Source of the DNA: Acidobacteriota bacterium
Lineage (GTDB): Bacteria; Acidobacteriota; Terriglobia; Acidiferrales; UBA7541
Direction of reading: 5' to 3'
NCBI GenBank assembly: GCA_003224135.1
Contig: QHYO01000218.1
Span: 1-6,435, forward strand
DNA: 6,435 nt
Each line of letters opens with the position of its first letter. Position 1 is the first letter of the stretch. Positions 6,165 to 6,435 of this stretch are shown here, one piece after another. Under the pieces are notes generated by a model. The model was given only the letters and a program-made list of their open reading frames with translations, was not told the origin of the DNA and did not search any database. The translations under genes were made by a program, and so were the position numbers.

Positions 6165-6435
6165 CTATTTGCGATTGGTTTTTGCGCGGACACTTCGTTC
6201 TAGGTAATCGTCGAGGTGCTGACGGGCGTCGTGAAGAGCTTGGTCATCTTTTTGAAGGCTGCTGATCAGGAGTGCGCCTTCAAGGGTACCGATGATGAGT
6301 TGGGATAGTTTTCGTGGGTCCATTCGGCGAACGATCTGGTTTTCCGTTATACCGTCTGCGGCAATTTTGGAGAGACGACCCATCCAGCTTTGCAAAGCCT
6401 TTTTGGCGCGTGCGCGCAAAACTGCATTTCCATCG
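6165..6435 (-). CDS. TetR/AcrR-family transcriptional regulator, C-terminal part (runs off right edge)
   Basis: The open frame enters from the right edge and ends at TAG (6165-6167). The visible 89 residues (DGNAVLRARAKKALQSWMGR onwards) include LSQLIIGTLEGALLIS and a final amphipathic helix ending in DDYLERSVRAKTNRK. This pattern, a W-containing helix, then a helix of the form L-x-x-L-I-x-x-x-L-E-G-A-L-L, then charged residues, is typical of the ligand-binding domain of TetR regulators of the LmrA/YxaF-like type. The DNA-binding N-terminus lies outside the window, so the family call rests on the C-terminal helices alone. The first possible start inside the window (TTG at 6419) is an internal Leu codon, not a true start. 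TetR proteins usually repress a neighbouring or their own gene; the dehydrogenase pair downstream on the same strand is the natural candidate target, which is inference. Confidence 0.7.
   Translation of the reverse strand, partial: DGNAVLRARAKKALQSWMGRLSKIAADGITENQIVRRMDPRKLSQLIIGTLEGALLISSLQKDDQALHDARQHLDDYLERSVRAKTNRK

Overview
The window looks like a chromosomal piece of a soil-type, moderately GC-rich bacterium. Acidobacteriota is my best guess, from the flavour of the proteins: an exported creatininase-family protein, a GT39 membrane protein with the GPTAW/PPLYP signature, and an exported ComEC-like metallo-hydrolase. No rRNA or marker gene is present, so this is an impression and not a proof. 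I see no tRNA, rRNA, CRISPR array, insertion sequence or tandem repeat.

Left part, minus strand. Bases 1-163 hold the N-terminus of an exported creatininase-family protein that runs off the left edge. It has a strong ribosome binding site and a plausible promoter, although it is too short to be an obvious ORF. Upstream of it lies a GT39-type membrane glycosyltransferase gene (1526 to 237). Its reading frame is continuous except for one in-frame TGA at 1068-1070, where the family has Trp. It is therefore annotated as a pseudogene, or a possible sequencing error.

Middle, plus strand. Divergent from the glycosyltransferase, across a 191-bp spacer with a candidate promoter, is an MFS transporter of the anion:cation symporter type (1718-3007). 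It is most likely an importer of sugar acids or similar organic anions. It converges on the next block, and the two stop codons overlap.

Right part, minus strand, in order of transcription: the C-terminus of a TetR-like regulator (right edge), a zinc-dependent MDR alcohol/polyol dehydrogenase, an SDR oxidoreductase overlapping it by ATGA, and 25 bp further an exported metallo-beta-lactamase-fold hydrolase. The MDR and SDR genes look translationally coupled and resemble in layout the IdnD/IdnO pair, in which one enzyme oxidises a polyhydroxy compound to a ketone and the other reduces the ketone. With the nearby MFS carrier this suggests a small carbohydrate or sugar-acid utilisation locus under TetR control; the substrate is not deducible here. 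The SDR carries Arg where the catalytic Lys of YxxxK is expected.

No stretch above 300 bases lacks a gene. The three spacers of note (164-236, 1527-1717, 6037-6164) are described in the entries. I did not find a clearly new multi-gene system. The points most worth a second look are the single-base gene break, the SDR active-site change and the coupled dehydrogenase pair.
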